Made by a program: the position numbers and the translations under genes | The notes under the pieces: model-generated | The model's database searches: none | Told to the model about the DNA's origin: nothing | The model's input: only the letters and a program-made list of their open reading frames with translations | In this document: in pieces, positions 58,337 to 64,000 of the stretch | Position numbering within the stretch: the stretch's first letter is position 1 | Layout of the letters: every line of letters begins with the position of its first letter | From: Plantago major | Lineage: Eukaryota > Streptophyta > Magnoliopsida > Lamiales > Plantaginaceae | Direction of reading: 5' to 3' | DNA length: 64,000 bases | NCBI GenBank assembly: GCA_026545765.1 | Contig: CM048839.1 | Span: 3,472,001-3,536,000, forward strand

Positions 58337-59367
58337 ATGTGCTTAAATAGAATTAAACTGACATTCGCCACTACTTTTCCTAGCAATATTAAGCATTAGT
58401 ATTAATCATCAACGATATTCATAAACAACTCCCGACGTACAATGACACAAATGTTTAACATCTCCATAATTTACCCGGTGTGGACAAGCAAATAGGTAGT
58501 AGCATATGGTAGTCTCCATCGCGAGGTCATAATGTATGAATTAGAAATAGAAAGGACATGGTAATATAAATTGTTTAGAGCGAGCTAGCTAGCTAGGTTG
58601 AGCAAACAAGTACCATCTGATCGACAGTAATCAAATCTAATTGCCCAACTATAGAAACAAATCAAACATACACGCGGATCTCGACTTTGTCCTTGGATTT
58701 GCACACAACAATTAAGTATCAATCTCCACGGTACATAGTGACTGACACACACACAGCTAGCGAGTGTGCAACAACGGAGAATGGATACCGGACGATAATG
58801 GCCTGGTCGAGAGGGGTCGTTCGATCCGGTTGGATTTCCCTCCACCTCTTAATTAGTAGTCAGTTAGGAAATATAACACTCCAATAATATATATGTATTG
58901 AAAGATTAATAATAGATAATACTAGAACACGCGTGACAAGTGGTTTCTTTTTAAATTAATATTGTTTTAAAATGCATATTTATTATGACGAATATACATA
59001 CTCGAGTCATGCACAACAATTCTATACAAACTACAACCTATTGTAAAATAAGGTATCCGAAAAACAATCTGGATTATGACGTAGTGTGTTCTGACATTCA
59101 TATATTTCATCAATTATTTGTAACTACATACCACAATAACATGCGTAGTGTAGTATCATTATAATAAGAAATGCATGTCACTGCACTATTTCTTTCTTAA
59201 CTTTGAGATCGGATGCTAATCTCTTTCGTATTAATCTGTATGAAAGTATAATTCTCCCTCAAGTATATTGTTCCATTCACGTCATTATTTATAATGTACA
59301 TACAAGATACTAGATAAGCTATACAGGCTATAATCTTATCACTATAGCTAAACAATCTGATAGATGA
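58337..59367. other. Intergenic DNA with two Helitron 3'-end relics
   Basis: A minus-strand end CACGCGTGTT plus CTAG lies at 58922-58934. A plus-strand relic at 59112-59150 matches the Helitron 3' part (TATTTGTAACTACATACCAC, then ATGCGTAGTGT). No gene is seen. Confidence 0.55.
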
Positions 59368-61071
59368 TCATTTGTCACGATCTGGAGTTATCTCCTCAAT
59401 ACGCCCCCTCAAGCTAGGCGGTAAGTCGAGAACGCAGAGCTTGCTACGAAGATCAGAGAACCGAGGAGCAGATAACGGCTTCGTTAAGGCATCAGCAAGT
59501 TGGTCTTTTGTGGAGAGGAAACGGACTTGTAGTTGTTTCCAAAGCACACGTTCACGAACAAAATGAACATCAATCTCAATATGTTTCGTACGCGCATGGA
59601 ACACAGGATTGGCACTGAGATAAGTTGCACCAATATTGTCACACCACAATATGGGAGGAGAACTGGAGACAATACCAAGACCGTTCAACAAATATTGGAG
59701 CCAAAGCACTTCAGCTGCAACAAGTGCAAGAGCTCGATATTCTGATTCAATGCTGGACCGAGAAACGGTGACCTGTTTCTTAGATCCCCAGGAGATCAGA
59801 TTCGGACCGACAAAAACCAAGAGTCCCGAGGTAGAGCGACAATCAATAGGGCAGCCCGCCCAATCGGCATCCGAGTAGGCAGAAATTTGAGATAAAGGGC
59901 CGGAACGCAGAAACAATCCATAATGAACTGTGGATTTAAGATATCGTAAAATGCGCTTCACAGCTGTCCAATGCTCAACAGTAGGGGCATGCATAAATTG
60001 ACAAACACGATTCACAGCGAAGGCGATGTCCGGTCTAGTAAAAGATAGATATTGTAAAGCACCTACAACACTCCGATATACCGACGGATCATCAAACATT
60101 GGACTTGTGTGGTCAGAAAGCCTAGAAGCAGGGGACATGGGAGTATTTACCGGCTTCACAGTCAACATATTAGTCCGTTTTAAGAGATTAAGAATGTATC
60201 GCTGTTGACTTAAAAATAATCCGGCAGAAGTGCGACTTGCCTCAATTCCCAAAAAATAGTGTAAATCACCAAGAGATTTAATAGCAAACCGAGACCCAAG
60301 CTGATTAACCAGATTAGCTATGGCATCATTAGAAGAGCCTGTGACAATTATATCATCAACATAAACAAGCACAAGTAAAGTAACTTTGGAATTCCGAACA
60401 ATGAATAGAGATGTATCCGCTGAGGAATTTCGGAAACCAAGAGATAAGAGAGCAGCATGTAGGCAATGGTACCAAGCACGAGGGGCCTGTTTGAGGCCAT
60501 AAAGAGCTTTCCGAAGGCGACATACATGGTCTGGATATTGTGGGTGAGCAAACCCCTGTGGTTGCGACATCTAGACTTCCTCGGTTAAATTGCCATGCAA
60601 AAAGGCATTGGAAACATCAAGCTGTTGGATATTCCACTGGGAAGAGATAGCCATGGAAAGAACTAGATGAATAGTAGGTGGCTTGGCAACAGGACTAAAG
60701 GTATCATCATAGTCAATTCCCGGTTGCTGAGTGAAGCCCTTCGCGACGAGGCGTGCTTTATAGCGATCAAGAGAGCCATCCGCTTTACGTTTAGTCTTGT
60801 AGATCCATTTACAACCCACAATATTTTTACCTGGAGGCGCCGGAACTAACTCCCATGTACCATTTTTCAAAAGTGCATCAAATTCAGAACACATAGCTGC
60901 AGGCCAGTGAGCCTGTTTCACAGCTGTCGAGAAACATGATGGCTCATCAAAGATGGAAGTACATTCAGCCATTAAGGCACGAGGCAGGGGCCAACGAATT
61001 GTACCATCTTTGAATACTTTTGGCAAACTGACATTATTTTGTAGTCTGGTGCGCATGGGCACAACAACTTG
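59368..61071 (-). pseudogene. Ty1/copia retrotransposon reverse transcriptase and RNase H, truncated
   Basis: On the minus strand the frame runs from the CACTA insertion at 61071 to the stop at 59368, interrupted by one in-frame TAG (60571-60573). The 5' part holds the start of the copia RT domain (NGTWELVPAPPGKNIVGCKW, RLVAKGFTQ, DVSNAFLHG). The 400-codon 3' part has LYGLKQAPRAW, the catalytic Y-V-D-D at 70-73, and the RNase H signatures (SDADWAG, SIESEYRA, KHIEIDVHFVRE). Gag, protease and integrase lie beyond the CACTA insertion or are missing. A polypurine tract (AGCTTGAGGGGGCG) is at about 59413-59400, so DNA to its left (minus-strand downstream) is likely the 3' LTR; its limits were not resolved. 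Confidence 0.93.
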
Positions 61072-61089
61072 CACTACAAGAAAAATCAG

Positions 61090-61405
61090 GTTTAGGGACG
61101 GATTTATCCGTCCCTAAACCCTTGCCGATTCGTCCCTAATCCGTTAGGGACGGATAGGGACGCCCGTCCTTAAAACGGGCGTCTCTAACCGTTTAGGGAC
61201 GGATATATTATCCGTCCCTAACCAGGGACGGGTTTTATCCGTCCCTAATGGTCAAACACCATTAGAGACGGATAATATCCGTCTCTAATGGCTGTGACCA
61301 TTAGGACGGATAAATCCGCCCTAATCCGTCTCTAAGGTTAGACGGATAAATCAAATCCCTAATCAGCGGGATGGTTTAGGACGGATGATTTATCCGCCCC
61401 TAAAC
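61090..61405. repeat. CACTA subterminal inverted repeat block
   Basis: More than a dozen copies of GGGACGGAT or ATCCGTCCC and close variants occur in both orientations, several as direct palindromes (GGACGGATTTATCCGTCC). In CACTA elements such motifs bind the TNPA-type protein. Confidence 0.9.
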
Positions 61406-61579
61406 TGCTTTTTTTTAATTTTTATTTTTATGTTTTTTACATTTCACATTTTACAATGTAGTCGTAGATAATATACCCGAAAGTGATAAAATTGCATTAA
61501 TTAAAATAGAGATTCGATAAAATATCCAAACAAAAGACTAAATATCCGAATAAAATGAATAGTGTGAAAAGTATGTATC

Positions 61580-63783
61580 TAGAACAACGTAAGTACATGA
61601 GCATCTAAGAACCGGGAGGAGGCGGTGGTTGTTGGTTCGCAATAACATCTGTGTCATCTCATCCATCCGACGAGTGATATGAGCTTGCTGCTCTAGAAGT
61701 TGATCGATCGTTTGCTTGAGAGGATTCATCAGCTCATTCACCTGCGCTTGAGTGTAGAAATTTTCATGTGATGAGGATGCCTGCTGCGACACGGAGAAGC
61801 TACCGCCGGGTGTCAATGAAGGACCCAAACCCGAGCCCATACACTCATTCTTAGCGTCCATCGGATTAACTTGGAAGAATATTTGGTCCGCTCTCGAATT
61901 GTGAGTTCATGACCATTGATCATCCTCTCCTCCATATTCCGCTCCACCTCGCCTACAATAGTGTAGTGCATACGAAATGAGATACAGTTTTAGGAAGATA
62001 CGCTCGAGCCATAATATACACAAATATAAATGTGAACCTTAACAAAGAAACATACCCCAATTTGCTCGGCCCTAGGATCAGTCCACATGCCATTCTTCAT
62101 TTTTGCCTTCTTGAAGTGGTGAAGAGCAGTAGTGGGCTCCCCGGCATGGAGCTGAAGAACATGCAAACAAGTAGAAAGTTGTTAGAAATGAAAGCAAAAA
62201 AACATAAGTACAAATCATATTGCAAGTCAGAAATAACATATATACTAACCGACATCTGGTGATGCAGTAACAATGACCCATAATGATGCACTGAGGTGCT
62301 GTACCATCTCGCGCCAACCGGTTCGCTCTTCTTCTCCGCCATGTCCATGACCAAAGGATATCTCCAAGATTACTCCAACGTGCCCACTCATCATCCCCAT
62401 CCATCATGCGGCTTTACCCGGAGGCTTTCATGTTGCAAACCATCCTCTTATAACACTCACGACAGGTCTAACAAAGCCACAGTTGGGGAATGAGGGCATT
62501 GGGAATGAAGTAGTACTTCTACAACATTTCCATAAGTAGCAAGCCCAAATAGATTAATGAAAGCTGGAATTTAAAGTAAACACAAGTACAATGGCTAACA
62601 TACCACGAAATCAAAGACAACAAGTTCAAGAATGGTGACTAACATATCACCCAAGCACATGGCTAACATACCACGAAATCAACACAAGGTGAAAGAAAAG
62701 GATTGACTAACATATCACTCAATTACATGGCTAACATACCACTCAAATTGTCCTAAAATTTACTAACACAATGGTGACTAACATATCACCCAAGTACAAG
62801 GCTAACATACCACGAAATCAAGACAACAAGTTCAAGAATGGTGACTAACATATCACCCAAGCACAGGGCTAACATACCACTCAAATTGTCCTAAAATTTA
62901 CTAACACAATGGTGACTAACATATCACCCAAGCACAATGGCTAACATACCACAAATCAAGACAACAAGTTCAAGAATGGTGACTAACATATCACCCAAAG
63001 TGGCTAACATACCACTCAAATTGTCCTAAAATTTACTAACACAATGGTGACTAACATATCACCCAAGCAGGTGGCTAACATACCACCTAAATCAAGACAA
63101 CAAGTTCAAGAATGGTGACTAACATATCACCCAAGCACAATGGCTAACATACCACTCAAATTGTCCTAAAATTTACTAACACAATGGTGACTAACATATC
63201 ACCCAAGTACGATGGCTAACATACCACAAATCAGCACAACAAGTCAAAGAACATGGATAAAGCTTTGTAACATTTAAGCTTACCCGCATCTCATCAAAAT
63301 AATGATGCTTCATCCTCTCCGGGAGCGTAGACCACTTCTCCCATACTTCAACCTGCTACTCCATACTAAGTCTTATAATATTACCAAGATTTTCGGAGTC
63401 ACCCGTGGCAAAGCCATTACAAATGAGATAGACATGAAACAACCTTTATTAGTATATTCATGTAACATTTAGTAATTATCTGAAGTTATGTTCTACAAAT
63501 GCATAATACTTACTTCTTCCGTCGGGAACAAAACCGCTTCCCATTCCAACTAGCACCGGTGTCGAGCGGTGTGGGGACACCCGTCGGAGGATAAGTCAGC
63601 AAACATGGGTGACGTCCCCACGCTCGTACGTGTGGTAGTGTCAGGCACCTGTGACTGTGATCTCCCGCCAATGTCATAGCCGCCCGTAGGGCTACCCGCT
63701 TCTAGACCACTACTAGTACCTCTAATGGCAGGTGGACGGTATGTGGACCTCCTATGTCTCGGATTCGCAAATTCATACAACAA
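61580..63783 (-). pseudogene. CACTA-encoded plant transposase-associated (Ptta/En/Spm) protein, broken
   Basis: Minus-strand pieces in order: an N-terminal part (63783-63550) rich in G/S/T; VWEKWSTLPERMKHHYFDEM ending at a donor GTAAGC (about 63345-63285); a piece near 62390-62240 with a basic segment in shifting frames; LHAGEPTTALHHFKKAKMKN with MWTDPRAEQ (about 62155-62045); and the C-terminal MDAKNECMGSGLGPS followed by a Q-rich coiled segment (61861-61600). The order matches the plant Ptta family. Frameshifts occur near 62330 and 61885. The N-terminal start is probably outside the window. Confidence 0.75.
62590..63240. repeat. Intronic two-monomer satellite-like array in the CACTA element
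   Basis: The core GTGACTAACATATCACCC recurs at 62635, 62774, 62841, 62912, 62979, 63047, 63115 and 63187, spaced about 67-72 bases in the regular part. Two alternating tails follow each GGCTAACATACCAC: one with CAAATTGTCCTAAAATTTAC, one with ATCAAGACAACAAGTTCAAG. The array is therefore a dimer of about 138 bp repeated several times. It sits between coding pieces of the transposase-associated gene, so it is intronic. Confidence 0.92.
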
Positions 63784-64000
63784 GTGTTAGTAAGAAAGAC
63801 GAGATGAATTGGCAGGTAAAACATATATAATAGACACTTAATAAAGCATATATAACAAGTTGTAGTAACAAGTTGTAATCAAGAACCACCAGTATACACA
63901 TACCCTCGCCCGTGGTTAAGTCTACATATTGGTCTTCATGCAGCTCAATGTACTCATCAGGAGCATGAACTACATTTCTCGCTGTTTCATCAACAACCTC

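Larger units (their letters stand above)
61072..64000. mobile_element. CACTA (En/Spm) transposon, left end, continues past window
   Basis: The element begins CACTACAAGAAAAATCAGG, the standard plant CACTA terminus, and is inserted in the copia frame directly after TTG (61069-61071). A subterminal block of GGGACGGAT motifs follows. Coding pieces of a plant transposase-associated protein lie on the minus strand up to the window end. The other terminus and the target duplication are outside the window. Confidence 0.92.

Noticed and set aside
59160..59400. Full 3' LTR of the copia element
   Set aside because: A polypurine tract and TATAAATA are present, but I could not find TG...CA ends or a second LTR, so no LTR limits are claimed.
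62590..63240. CRISPR-like array
   Set aside because: The spacing is regular, but the spacers are two recurring sequences in a plant transposon intron, with no cas genes. It is a tandem repeat.

Overview
This is a nuclear genome window from a flowering plant, almost certainly a eudicot. The evidence is spliced genes with GT-AG introns, a chloroplast-targeted protein, AT-rich intergenic DNA, and plant-type transposons (Stowaway-like and Tourist-like MITEs, Helitrons, PIF/Harbinger, CACTA, copia, LINE, MULE-like). It also holds a decayed endogenous pararetrovirus. The family of the plant cannot be fixed from sequence alone.

Only three host genes are supported. A patatin-like phospholipase of the pPLA-III type (PLP9-like, 36377-37596, +) has two exons. 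A stellacyanin/mavicyanin-type phytocyanin (43713-42478, -) has two exons. The chloroplast ribosome recycling factor (50004-53937, +) has eleven exons and one apparent GC-AG intron. From memory, PLP9 and RRF are neighbours in Arabidopsis (AT3G63200 and AT3G63190), so the window looks like a conserved gene pair pulled apart by transposons.

Layout. 1-4750: broken pararetrovirus (zinc finger, protease, RT, RNase H, downstream ORF, promoter-like TATA), with an inverted second copy of the protease segment at the window edge. 4750-6140: duplications, a TA/TATG microsatellite and a Helitron. 6140-25050: gene-free DNA with many Stowaway-like MITEs, a hAT-like element, Tourist-like elements and a SINE-like fragment. 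25358-26976: Helitron helicase remnant with its 3' end. 29200-31415: a second, inverted Helitron remnant and two LINE fragments, one with target-site duplications. 31611-33880: a MULE-like element filled with a TTAGTTTCA array. 36141-53937: the host genes, with a PIF/Harbinger element (45032-48516) and a second MULE-like element (48565-49891, GTCTAGTTTT array and a captured exon) that ends 113 bp before the RRF start codon. 55205-58340: a Helitron with a nested Tourist-like element, and a MITE related to the PIF element. 59368-61071: copia remnant cut by a CACTA element that runs off the window end.

The genes do not form an operon or pathway. The coherent theme is layered transposition around a small conserved gene cluster. 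Several non-autonomous elements sit close to plausible autonomous relatives.
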